DNA of 64,000 bases, taken from Hydractinia symbiolongicarpus (Eukaryota; Cnidaria; Hydrozoa; Anthoathecata; Hydractiniidae). The DNA is taken from the NCBI RefSeq assembly GCF_029227915.1, contig NC_079877.1, positions 15,169,851 through 15,233,850 on the forward strand. Reading direction: 5' to 3'. The translations under genes and the position numbers were made by a program. Within the stretch, counting starts at the first letter, position 1. The number at the start of each line of letters is the position of its first letter. This document shows positions 11,901-22,429 of the stretch, in pieces. The notes beneath the pieces are model-generated. The model did not search any database. It saw nothing but the letters and a program-made list of their open reading frames with translations, and had not been told where the DNA came from.

Positions 11901-13785
11901 GAAAGTCTCCCTTTTATGGAAACGAGGAAAGAAATTATAAAACTTTTAGACCGTGCGATCATTTTAAATCAGCAAACTCCAACCATGTTATATAAAACTT
12001 TCTTTGGAATTTGAATTAAAGACAAAATTCTAGAAAAACAAAAACAAATAAAAAGCCGACGCGATAATGACACCATAATGAGATCTACGTGAGCGGGAAA
12101 TCTCTTGTTAGTGATAATATTTGGAAAGAGTGCGATAGAGATTTTAGAAACAACGATTCTGCTTAACCTCCATGAAAAGTCAGTGTCCTAATTAGAGATA
12201 CCAACAAAACCGAATTGAAGATAATAGTAATTCAACAACATGACGTTTTCTTTCGTACTGTGTTAATATTTTTCTTCTGTGTACTGAAAAACTCTGAATC
12301 TTTAATTATTTATCAGAATTAAATAATAACAAAGCAACGTTGTGAGAAGAACATTCAACACGAAAAGGCTCGGGGCCACGTGCAGCATTTTTCATCCACG
12401 TGCAGCAATAGAGTGCTGCAAAATTCTTGCAGCAATTTTATCTGTGGCCCTAATATCCAAACATTCTGCGATATTGTGTCATTATTAGACATGAACATGA
12501 AGAGACAACAATCTCTAATCTGTGTTGCTCTGCCTCTCGTCGACGTTAAAGGCGCGTTCTTGCGGCTCCTCGTTATTTTAACTCGCTTAATTTTATTTAC
12601 GGCTTTGGCGAGTAATATTCTAACGCGCTATCTGGTCCGCAGATTTAATTAATTACAAAGTAGCGTGGCACGACGCCACCATTATTACATTGATTTCATT
12701 TGGGTTCTTTACTTGTCCTGATTTGTTTTGTGTCAAGTTTGGTTGGAGAAAGAATTGTTAGAAGAAAGAAGGCTAACAAGTGTAAGTTTTTTTTCACTCC
12801 AATACGGTGCTATATTGTCAGGAACAAAATTATATTCATAATATAATAAACTTTTGGAGATTTCTAGCCGCTTTAGCTAGCTATACTCCACTCCTGCCCC
12901 ACCAAGAATGGTTAAAAATAGAAGAGTTTATCTAAGAATTTTTATGTTGTTATTCGAACTCTTTTCACAAAAATATTCTTGTTTTTTCTTGTTTTTTCTA
13001 AATCATACTCTACCAAAACCAAAATCTCTAGCTATACTAACTAAAACTGCTTACCAAAGGTAGCTAATGTTAAAAAAATTATAAAATTTTTGCCTTTCGT
13101 ACACTAAAAAATTATATATTGACTAACTCTGTAAGCCACATAGCAATGTGTTTTTATGTATATATATATATATCAAATTGAGATACTTATTTAGTCAAAA
13201 TATCCATAAATACATTTAGGAACTAAATTAAATTTAGAAAATATTTTAAATATTTATATAACGATAATCGTATATGATAACCATAACTGTATAAAATAAC
13301 TAATAACTGTAGAAACTTAAACTAATCTGAACTACATTCACATTTAACTAGCTTAAAAGTTTATAATACAGCCTTTTTAACAAAAGTTTTTTTCTCATTT
13401 TCTTCCTTAATTTAACTGTTGTTTATGTATGGGAGCATGTGGTCGCAAAACAAAATATAAATTTCAGTCGTTAAACAAGTTTGCCAACGTGAAATCAATT
13501 AAATTACAAAATCTGTAATACTTCTCAACTTTTCCAAATCACTACAGTTTATCGAAAACGTTTTCCCTATATTTTCAAATGTTAATGTTTTACTAAAAAC
13601 TATTAACATTAACATTAAACTATTATTAAAGTATACTTTATAATATAAAAACTTCTGTTTACAACACTTTCAGTTCAAATTTGACTTTAACCTTATTGTA
13701 AAATCAAAAAAGCTCTTTTTTTAAAGCTTTACAATAACGTAAGACCTTTATTGTTTCTTTGTATTTTTTTGTCTCTTCGTCTTTT
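8921..13785. other. Gene-poor AT-rich region upstream of the receptor
   Basis: It should contain the first intron, the signal-peptide exon and the promoter of the minus-strand receptor. I checked for ATG-hydrophobic-donor combinations on the minus strand and found none convincing. A slightly GC-richer patch at 12,360-12,700 could be a regulatory or 5' untranslated region. No transposon ends were recognised. Confidence 0.4.
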
Positions 13786-15268
13786 TGCGGAGAGAAGCGG
13801 AGGGCGCGTCAGCGCCCGGAGCGTAGCGGAGCCCATTTCCTCATTAAATAAGCCAAATATAAAAGAAAAAGTAAGCACGGTGGAGAGTATATAGGATTTC
13901 TATACGATTTCCGCGCCCTGTCCCCCTATACATCAAAAATATCAAAAATCGGTCGTTTTGGGGCCTAGTCTCCCAGCGATTTCATATGGTCATTCTTAAG
14001 TACGTTTTTCTAGTGAGCGAGACAACATGTTTTTAGCACGGCGATGGAGTTTTTGTTGTTTTTTAAATATGGTACCAAGCGTAAATGGTGCCGTTTCCAG
14101 TTTAGGTTAAATCTGCCTACACTTTTTAGCCACGTGATACATAAATCACTTTTACTAACATCACATGACATTTTCTCGGACACATAGCGCCTTAAACTCA
14201 ATCTAAGCCATATCGCAACCAACGGAAGGGCTTGTTATGTTCAAGAAAGCGAAGAAAGAAAGGGTATGTAATGAACTCTTTCTTATTCTCACTCACACCT
14301 AAGGCTAGCTAGCATAAAACTACTCACTGAGCTGGAATAATAATAGAACTTAAATAGCTAGCTAGAGCTACTTGAATTGAAGAGCTAGCTAGCTAATAGC
14401 ATAAAAAAGATCAAACAATATCATAATGGCTAGTATAAAACTAGCTAGCTACAAAGAAATAGATTTTCTGGCTATAGATAGCTATAGCTCTACATATACT
14501 ACACAGTGAGTGAGATAATACACTGAATCATAGTGCCGTGTTTAATTTTTAATCTTTAACAGAAACTTTTTCCATTAAATATTGCGGGGGTTTTTTGCTT
14601 AGAGAAGGTAAAAACAGGTTATAAACTGTATTTTTATTTTTAAATGTTACAAAATTAATTGTTTTAGCTGCGTAGGATAAGAACAGGTTGTTAACTGTCT
14701 GTTTGTTTGAACTGAAGTTAGGATAGTTTTTTAGAAATGGGTATTGTACCGAAACGTATGTGCGAAACAGTATACCTATACAAATCACTCAGCCCTGTGT
14801 TAACGACAAGCTGTTACCTGTGTTTCTATTTAACAGAAGTTGTGCTAAAGTTATTTTCAAAGGTTTGTTTACCTATACTAATGGCGCACCACAGATTAAA
14901 GTACATATATATTTTAAGTTTTACCGGGAACATTTTGTGAAACAGTTTTCGCTATGACATAGCACAATATGTAAATTGTGTTTCTATTCAAGCTAAAGTT
15001 GAAGGAAATATATATTTTGTGAATCTGAAAAATATAATTACACACCTGACACACCTTTAATGTTGTGTGTTTCACTCGATTTATGATATACTGCACACCT
15101 GTACTAAAGCGAGCCACCTGAATGTGTGGTACAGTTTAAAATTTGTATTAATTGTTCCATCAAGGGTTTAACGCCAGGTAACAGAGTTACTTGTGGCTTA
15201 ACCAGCGTAAATCTCCTAAGTGTATATAATACTCACCTGTAAAGTTTTGTATATATATTTATGTTTAT

Positions 15269-15337
15269 GCCCTGCTGGTCTAATGGCTATGACACTCATG
15301 CTAATGAGAGATCCAGGTTCAAATCCTGGACAGGGCT
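15269..15337 (+). ncRNA. tRNA-like sequence, 69 nt (U1)
   Basis: The acceptor strand GCCCTGC pairs with CAGGGC except at position 7, the A box TGGTCTAATGG and B box GGTTCAAATCC are perfect, and the T arm CCAGG/CCTGG is intact. The anticodon arm is abnormal: CTCAT-GCTA-ATGAG forms a 4-base loop and the molecule is 3-4 bases short. It is a tRNA-derived module rather than a normal tRNA; Pol III promoter function is possible. Confidence 0.6.
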
Positions 15338-15724
15338 AGGAAAAACATAATTATCTTGCACCTACAACAACCAGGTTTTCATATAATAGGTAATCTTTGA
15401 GTAAGACTTCTCTGATTATTTCTATATCTTGACTTTTTAATGTTGTTGTCATTGGAACCAAGTTAATCTCAGATTTATCAAAAAATGATATGTCGTTATG
15501 ACCGATTGTTTAAATACTTGTAATGGCACATAATTCTGCTATGATTCACTGTGTATTGACCTGAGATAAATTTGAGACTTTTTTTTGAGATATTGAATTT
15601 GAAACATTTGCACCTCAATATTTTCTATACTCCTGGACTAATATGATACTTAACTTAGACATATTGAGTATACGCAATCTTTGAGTTGTAAGGTGGAGAT
15701 TTTCTACTAAAGTCATGCACCCCT

Positions 15725-15930
15725 GCTTTGCCGTTCCATTGCCTTGCCAGCACTGACCGTGCCTTTCTTTGCCTACCCTTCCTATGCCTTTTCTGGTGCC
15801 TGCCTACTATGTCCTTGCCTGTGGCTCCCATGCCTTGCCTACCCCTGCCTTCCTGATTCCTCTTCCTATTTCCTTGCCTGCCTTTGCCCTTTCCTTGCCG
15901 TGCTTAATGCCTTTGCCTTGGCAACCTCTC
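15725..15930 (+). repeat. CCTTGCC minisatellite (U1)
   Basis: Degenerate tandem CCTTGCC/TGCCTTTGCC units, sometimes with CCTGCC or TTCCTATTCC spacers. There are no stops on several frames, which produces spurious Pro/Ala/Leu/Cys-rich open frames. Confidence 0.8.
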
Positions 15931-16332
15931 CGCAACAGTTTCTATATTAATTATTAATTATATTAAAGATTATGATTTGCTTTGATTTCATCGTCTAATT
16001 TTTGAAGAGTTGCCTTGGTCTGCGCCTAAAAATATTTTTAAGATTAATTGATACAACTTAGCCATTTCATAGAACAATTTTATAAGAATGAAAGATGTCC
16101 CGTGATTTTTTACATGCGTATCCAAAATGAACACCAAACGTATATTTTTACTTTCGGACTTCTGGTCGTAACTTGTAACTCTGATTTCCGGCTTTATTGA
16201 TTATTATGAACGCAACTTCTCTTTTTCTCATTTTGATTATGCCGAATGAAAATAGACATAAAGCTGGGAACGAGTTTGTTATTAAAGATCAGTGGAATAC
16301 AGGAGGTCATCTGGTATTTTTAATTAACGTAC

Positions 16333-16913
16333 CTTCAAATTTCTTTCTTTGTACAATCCTGCTATGTCAGCTTTTTTTTTCAAGCTAAGTTTGCGTACGG
16401 GAAACAAACCCAAGTTCTCTTTCCATATCGCATTGTTTTGGCATCCAGGACAATTTCCAAACTGGTGTATTATCTTCTTGTCTGTCGACAATCTCTTCCA
16501 TTTTTCATTCCCGAAACATTCAACGAGTTTATTTTTTGATTGGTGGTCTGTCTTTGCTAATGCACGGATGTTGTCAATAATTTTAGGGAAGCACCTTAGA
16601 AAGAAAAAAAACGATATTCAACAGCCTGGGAAAATAGTCATCCCCACTTTTGATTTATGAAAAGATGGATATAAATTTTTTTTAAATATATGATTTTTAC
16701 CTTCTAAATGTATCATAATTTATACTTCTTAAATCAGAATGAACTTCAAGTAACTTGTTAAATTGATGTTTCAACACCCGTCCCGTAAAAACCTTTTTTG
16801 TTTCACCATCGCACTTCTTGAGACCATGCCTCTGCGTCAAAATTTGATATACTCCAATTTTTATAAAACCACAAGTTAATGGATCGAGAATAGATGATGC
16901 CATATTGTACCAA
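16333..16913 (-). CDS. Two-exon gene fragment, unknown conserved protein
   Basis: Exon 16,913 (ATG; the frame is open further upstream to about 17,014) to 16,701 ends with an AG/GTAAAA donor in phase 2. Exon 16,594-16,333 follows a pyrimidine-rich acceptor and keeps the frame, ending at a strong AAG/GTACGT donor; reading through gives a stop after VR. The joined product begins MASSILDPLTCGFIKIGVYQ, continues through KKVFTGRVLKHQFNKLLEVH and NYDTFRRCFPKIIDNIRAL, and has a FGNCPGCQN cysteine pair before a basic end (SLKKKADIAGLYKERN). The composition is balanced and protein-like, with matching splice phases, so it is a real coding remnant or a gene continuing elsewhere. I do not recognise the family with certainty; it resembles repeated uncharacterised cnidarian proteins, possibly transposon-associated. 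It sits in the spacer of the 8.5-kb inverted repeat. No downstream exon was found before U1. Confidence 0.6.
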
Positions 16914-17198
16914 TTTCTCTTCAAAAATTTTGTCGCGCGCTTTCGATTCGATTTTGGCGGTAAAATTGGAGAATGGGCGCAATTGGCCCGTAAGAAAATT
17001 AGGGGACTGCGCAATTGTCATTTCCAAACCTAATTGGTTGGATGCTACTTTGTATCGTCCTTTTTTTCATTATTGACGCCGTAACCATAGCAACACAATA
17101 ACATTTGTGTTTTTTTTATTTCAAGCAAATTAATTAAAGCAGGTTAAGGGCTTCCAACAAGTATATATGTACTTAGATATAGTCCACGGGATAATAGG

Positions 17199-17384
17199 AC
17201 CCATATTTTAAGATTTTACTCTCACCTTCGGAGATTAATATCTAAACGGTTTGAAAAAATAGATGAGATTATAACTGTAAGAAAAATAGTAAATGTATGG
17301 AATTTATTGCCCACAGAAGTGACAGGGCTTGCACCTGTTCTGCATGATAAATCAGCAGCTGTCCAAACACACTTCTTTCAGTAA
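17199..17384 (+). pseudogene. LINE ORF2 C-terminal fragment
   Basis: A 61-codon open stretch reads RRLISKRFEKIDEIITVRKI and then VNVWNLLPTEV before a terminal stop. The VVNxWNxLPxxV motif is characteristic of the extreme C-terminus of non-LTR retrotransposon reverse transcriptase proteins. Only this tail is present, as in a 5'-truncated insertion. The clade is not determined. Confidence 0.65.
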
Positions 17385-18125
17385 ATGAACAATAAAATCA
17401 CACTTCGTTTAGTAAATAAACAATAAAACCTAACATGATAATGATAGTTATATTTGTTTAATGATGGGTAAGGAGGGCTAGGTGTAGAAAAGAAGTGGAT
17501 ATGAGAATAGAAATTAAAACTTCCCATTGAGTTATTTGTTGCTTATTTGAAAATACCTATTTCTGAAAGCTTAGGCAAAATTAATTCTTCAAATTTCATA
17601 GGAAAATGTAGTCATCCGCTAAAATAAAGAATTTTGAGACCACTTATATGCAAAAATAAGTTCCACAAAAATTTCCTCCACAAATAATTTGTTCAAATAC
17701 AAAATAGAATCAACAACTCGATCAAAGTGAAACATGTATATATATAAATGGCCTGTTTACGTAACAAATTTTCACCCAATTGTGAAACTTTACAAAACTT
17801 GCACAAATTTCCTTTTGTGAATTAGTTCAGTTTAGATATTGTGCAGGAATTATAGTATATAACCTATTTTTGCTTATATCCTTTGTCTAAAGTGAATTTG
17901 TATTAAATTTACAGGGAAAATTAAAAAAGAGCTGGAATTAACGTAAAATGCAAAATAAAAGATTGCGAAAGTTTGTCCTTTTTTAAAAAATGCCTTTCTT
18001 TAAACTACACATTTTAGAGCAAACTGCAAAAAAAATCCACAAAAGTTAAGTATATATATATTAGGTTATATTTCTATCCACTTAAAAATTAAAATGGTGC
18101 TGTTTAATGTATTGGAAATATTAAC
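17385..18125. other. AT-rich spacer, no gene seen
   Basis: AT-rich sequence with short TATATA runs; it may include the 3' tail of the LINE fragment. Nothing else can be supported. Confidence 0.4.
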
Positions 18126-18260
18126 CCTATAATAACTGTTTATGAGGGCAATACTGGAGAATATTGACCAACGTCAAAGTATTGCCAGAGCTTGCGAGGG
18201 CAATACGTGACAGGAGTCAATATTCTAAGGTATTGCCCGAAATAAACAGTTATTATATGG
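18126..18260. repeat. Nested fold-back repeat
   Basis: CC(A)TATAATAACTGTTTA at the left is inverted at the right end, with GGGCAATAC/GTATTGCCC and GAATATTGAC/GTCAATATTC blocks inside and a further inner pair around 18,178-18,206. The single strand would fold into a long branched hairpin. Fragments of the same kind of sequence (GGGCAATACCGTGGAATATT) occur at 18,543-18,570, so the full element may reach about 18,620. Confidence 0.7.
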
Positions 18261-18696
18261 ATTATTATCCGGTTACTGCATTTTACAACAAAAAATATAA
18301 CATTATAAGCAGGATGTAGAAACTATGTCTTTATAGACACTATTCCCATGGAACGTACATTCGAACTAAAAATATATTTTTTTAAATCGAATATCGTGTA
18401 AACATTACAGGATTTTATCGTAGCTACAAACTAAAAGATAAAAGTAAGTTTCACTTCTGTTTCACGTTTTGTTTACTTTTTTCCGTGTTTATTTACATTT
18501 AATGCTACCGTATTTAAACTATAAACACTGTTGCTATGGTAGCGGGCAATACCGTGGAATATTATGACGTAAGTTCTAACCAATCACATTGCTCGATTTT
18601 CGAAAATATCGATGCCGCCCTTTTGCGTGGCATGCAAAAAGATCCAGGCACTAGGTAGGCGAGGTCCTTTTTACCTTAAAGCGTATAAATTATAAA

Positions 18697-18834
18697 TTAA
18701 TGCGGAACAAATTTTTGCGATATTAATTTTTGCGATTGAACGTCTAAAAAAAAATAAGTTTTACGGGATTTATTTTTATGAATTGGGCTCTCAGCAAGGA
18801 AATTGCGGGATTTGATTTTGCGAATGTTTATAAC

Positions 18835-18870
<36 letters not shown>

Positions 18871-19200
18871 AAATGCAATAATTTTTTTTCGAATCGGAGG
18901 TTTCAAGAGTATGCTAAACAACGATCAAAGGGTTTGCACTGTATTTTAATAATTCTAAATCTCACAAATCATCTAGAATTTCAAAAATGTTATTAAAGTT
19001 AATTAATGTATAAAAAAATGCCATTTTGCGATACTTATTTTTGTGAATGCCAGTTCACATATATTTTTGCGGGATTTATTTTTGCGAATAGACGACTTCC
19101 CAAAATCTTTTTTGCGGGACTTAACTTTGCGAAAAAGGAGCCAAATTCACAAAAATTAAGCAAACAAAAATTAATCCCGCAAGAACTTATCCTGCATTAA
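18697..19200. mobile_element. 504-bp MITE with TTAATGC termini
   Basis: The left end is TTAATGCGGAACAAATTTTT and the right end, inverted, is TTAATGCAGGATAAGTTCTT, with TTAA at both borders as expected for a TTAA target site (piggyBac-like behaviour). The interior repeats TTTTGCGGGATTTATTTTTG motifs in both orientations and contains a (TA)n run at 18,838-18,867. No coding capacity. Assignment to the piggyBac superfamily is tentative. Confidence 0.6.
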
Positions 19201-19214
19201 TTAACATTAATTAT

Positions 19215-19564
19215 GGTACCGTAGATGAGTGGTTATAGCTCTTGTACTCTGTGCGGGAGACCGGGGTTCGATTCCTCTTGACGGCGATTCAACATGGGCG
19301 AGTGAATGTTACCATAGCCCCAGGTTAACCCAAGCCATGTGAGGGAAATTGGGAAGATGGCACACTGTGTGGGCCGTTGGATGTTGCCGGGAGTTGTCTA
19401 GTAGAGCGCGGGCCCTAATTGGTTCTGCGTAGCTCAAAATGAGCATTAAATACTCTAGGACTCTCCATCTAAGCCATAGCCCCTGCTGGAAATAATAGAC
19501 AGGGTATATCCCTCGATATTTGTGAGGCTAGCCATGTAAAATATGCACATCTATCTATCTATCT
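19215..19564 (+). mobile_element. tRNA-derived SINE with (ATCT)n tail
   Basis: The head has a degenerate A box (TAGATGAGTGG) and a perfect B box GGTTCGATTCC. The body contains CCCAAGCCATGTGAGGGAAA and CTCAAAATGAGCATTAAATA segments, and it ends in ATCTATCTATCTATCTAC. Length, Pol III boxes and a tetranucleotide tail fit a tRNA-type SINE inserted in the plus direction, next to the TTAA MITE. Confidence 0.8.
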
Positions 19565-20165
19565 ACACACATAAGGTAGTCTGTTTCTTCGCATGAAGGT
19601 ATCGGTACGACTTTATATTAATATATGTCAATCAGAAGGTATCCATCTACACTGGCTTAAAGCCTCAACACAATGTTTCTGTAGTAGAAAGAAATGGACT
19701 GAAAAAGACCTTTCCGCTCAGCTAGCAAGCTCCCACATCTTTCAGCCTGCCACGCAGTTGTTAGAGCCAGCAGGGCCTATCGTGGAAAATGTAAACATTC
19801 AAAAAGTTCTATAAATTTGTACAATATATATCACACACCACAGGACACAAACATTTTTTATGTGTAGCTAGCTATAGCTACCAAAACACATTAGGAAGCA
19901 AACAAACACAAAAGGAAGCATACAAATTGCAAAACATATCTGGCTAGCTAAGCATTAGAAATTAAACTTATAATATTATTGCTAACCATATTGAAAGAGA
20001 AAAGAGAAAGCTAGCTAGGAGAAGAGACTTCATTTTATGATGGCTTCTGCAAAGTTGCAGTTTGTTTGTTTACGTGATCAACCTCTTCCCCAGGGCTCCT
20101 TCCAAGATTGTCGAAAAAGTAAACCGGCCCCGGGGACGAGATTGTCATTAGCTAGGTCATAAATC
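19565..20165. other. Spacer end, TAGC-rich, no gene
   Basis: AT-rich sequence with short TAGCTAGC runs near 19,865-20,020, before U2. An open frame at 19,593-19,814 shows no recognisable domain. Confidence 0.4.
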
Positions 20166-20174
20166 AATATAGAA

Positions 20175-20395
20175 ACTGTTGCGGAGAGGTTGCCAAGGCA
20201 AAGGCATTAAGCACGGCAAGGAAAGGGCAAAGGCAGGCAAGGAAATAGGAAGAGGAATCAGGAAGGCAGGGGTAGGCAAGGCATGGGAGCCACAGGCAAG
20301 GACATAGTAGGCAGGCACCAGAAAAGGCATAGGAAGGGTAGGCAAAGAAAGGCACGGTCAGTGCTGGCAAGGCAATGGAACGGCAAAGCAGGGGT
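20175..20395 (+). repeat. GGCAAGG minisatellite (U2)
   Basis: Degenerate GGCAAGGCA/AGGCAGGCAAGGAA tandem units, the complement of the U1 array, carrying the same spurious open frames. Confidence 0.8.
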
Positions 20396-20776
20396 GCATG
20401 ACTTTAGTAGAAAATCTCCACCTTACAACTCAAAGATTGCGTATACTCAATATGTCTAAGTTAAGTATCATATTAGTCCAGGAGTATAGAAAATATTGAG
20501 GTGCAAATGTTTCAAATTCAATATCTCAAAAAAAAGTCTCAAATTTATCTCAGGTCAATACACAGTGAATCATAGCAGAATTATGTGCCATTACAAGTAT
20601 TTAAACAATCGGTCATAACGACATATCATTTTTTGATAAATCTGAGATTAACTTGGTTCCAATGACAACAACATTAAAAAGTCAAGATATAGAAATAATC
20701 AGAGAAGTCTTACTCAAAGATTACCTATTATATGAAAACCTGGTTGTTGTAGGTGCAAGATAATTATGTTTTTCCT

Positions 20777-20845
20777 AGCCCTGTCCAGGATTTGAACCTG
20801 GATCTCTCATTAGCATGAGTGTCATAGCCATTAGACCAGCAGGGC
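20777..20845 (-). ncRNA. tRNA-like sequence, 69 nt (U2)
   Basis: Identical to the U1 tRNA-like module, including intact A and B boxes and the short palindromic anticodon arm. Confidence 0.6.
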
Positions 20846-22429
20846 ATAAACATAAATATATATACAAAACTTTACAGGTGAGTATTATATACACTTAGGA
20901 GATTTACGCTGGTTAAGCCACAAGTAACTCTGTTACCTGGCGTTAAACCCTTGATGGAACAATTAATACAAATTTTAAACTGTACCACACATTCAGGTGG
21001 CTCGCTTTAGTACAGGTGTGCAGTATATCATAAATCGAGTGAAACACACAACATTAAAGGTGTGTCAGGTGTGTAATTATATTTTTCAGATTCACAAAAT
21101 ATATATTTCCTTCAACTTTAGCTTGAATAGAAACACAATTTACATATTGTGCTATGTCATAGCGAAAACTGTTTCACAAAATGTTCCCGGTAAAACTTAA
21201 AATATATATGTACTTTAATCTGTGGTGCGCCATTAGTATAGGTAAACAAACCTTTGAAAATAACTTTAGCACAACTTCTGTTAAATAGAAACACAGGTAA
21301 CAGCTTGTCGTTAACACAGGGCTGAGTGATTTGTATAGGTATACTGTTTCGCACATACGTTTCGGTACAATACCCATTTCTAAAAAACTATCCTAACTTC
21401 AGTTCAAACAAACAGACAGTTAACAACCTGTTCTTATCCTACGCAGCTAAAACAATTAATTTTGTAACATTTAAAAATAAAAATACAGTTTATAACCTGT
21501 TTTTACCTTCTCTAAGCAAAAAACCCCCGCAATATTTAATGGAAAAAGTTTCTGTTAAAGATTAAAAATTAAACACGGCACTATGATTCAGTGTATTATC
21601 TCACTCACTGTGTAGTATATGTAGAGCTATAGCTATCTATAGCCAGAAAATCTATTTCTTTGTAGCTAGCTAGTTTTATACTAGCCATTATGATATTGTT
21701 TGATCTTTTTTATGCTATTAGCTAGCTAGCTCTTCAATTCAAGTAGCTCTAGCTAGCTATTTAAGTTCTATTATTATTCCAGCTCAGTGAGTAGTTTTAT
21801 GCTAGCTAGCCTTAGGTGTGAGTGAGAATAAGAAAGAGTTCATTACATACCCTTTCTTTCTTCGCTTTCTTGAACATAACAAGCCCTTCCGTTGGTTGCG
21901 ATATGGCTTAGATTGAGTTTAAGGCGCTATGTGTCCGAGAAAATGTCATGTGATGTTAGTAAAAGTGATTTATGTATCACGTGGCTAAAAAGTGTAGGCA
22001 GATTTAACCTAAACTGGAAACGGCACCATTTACGCTTGGTACCATATTTAAAAAACAACAAAAACTCCATCGCCGTGCTAAAAACATGTTGTCTCGCTCA
22101 CTAGAAAAACGTACTTAAGAATGACCATATGAAATCGCTGGGAGACTAGGCCCCAAAACGACCGATTTTTGATATTTTTGATGTATAGGGGGACGGGGCG
22201 CGGAAATCGTATAGAAATCCTATATACTCTCCACCGTGCTTACTTTTTCTTTTATATTTGGCTTATTTAATGAGGAAATGGGCTCCGCTACGCTCCGGGC
22301 GCTGACGCGCCCTCCGCTTCTCTCCGCATAAAGACGGACCAAACAATGGCGGCGAAGTTCAGGGATTTTTAAAGGTAGTGCATTGAAATGCTTCTGCCGC
22401 TGGCTGAATATTGCACACCAGTTGTAACT

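Larger units (their letters stand above)
13786..15948 (-). mobile_element. TGCGGAGAG-family repeat, copy U1 (inverted arm)
   Basis: It starts TGCGGAGAGAAGCGGAGGGC and ends CCTCTCCGCA followed by ACAGTTTCTATATT, so TGCGGAGAG/CTCTCCGCA form terminal inverted repeats. From left to right it holds a GC-rich palindromic terminus (GGGCGCGTCAGCGCCC-like), a sequence shared by all copies containing a GTCACATGACATT-like core, TAGC microsatellite (14,300-14,480), a single-copy-like middle, a tRNA-like sequence (15,269-15,337) and a CCTTGCC minisatellite (15,725-15,930). No protein-coding gene is present; open frames in the minisatellite come from its composition. It is the reverse complement of U2, with only isolated differences where I compared them. 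Confidence 0.75.
13786..22328. repeat. 8.5-kb inverted repeat: two 2.15-kb arms, 4.2-kb spacer
   Basis: Arm 13,786-15,948 is reverse-complementary to 20,166-22,328. Open frames in the arms translate to identical peptides in both, and in the stretches I compared by eye I found one substitution (near 13,931 against 22,193). Similarity stops shortly outside the TGCGGAGAG ends. This is either two recent insertions in opposite orientation or one large fold-back composite. The spacer carries unrelated sequences described separately. Confidence 0.85.
20166..22328 (+). mobile_element. TGCGGAGAG-family repeat, copy U2 (inverted arm)
   Basis: It begins AATATAGAAACTGTTGCGGA and ends CTTCTCTCCGCA. Order: CCTTGCC minisatellite as GGCAAGG (20,175-20,395), tRNA-like sequence on the minus strand, middle region, TAGC microsatellite (21,620-21,800), the shared GTCATGTGATGTTAGTAAAA core, then AATGAGGAAATGGGCTCCGC and the GC-rich palindromic terminus. 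It matches U1 in reverse complement almost base for base. U3-U5 lie in the same orientation directly downstream. Confidence 0.78.

Noticed and set aside
13786-22328. Identical short peptides predicted from both arms (for example 14,010 and 21,892; 14,549 and 21,326)
   Set aside because: They match because the arms are the same DNA. There are no domains or splice support, and U3-U5 do not preserve the frames.
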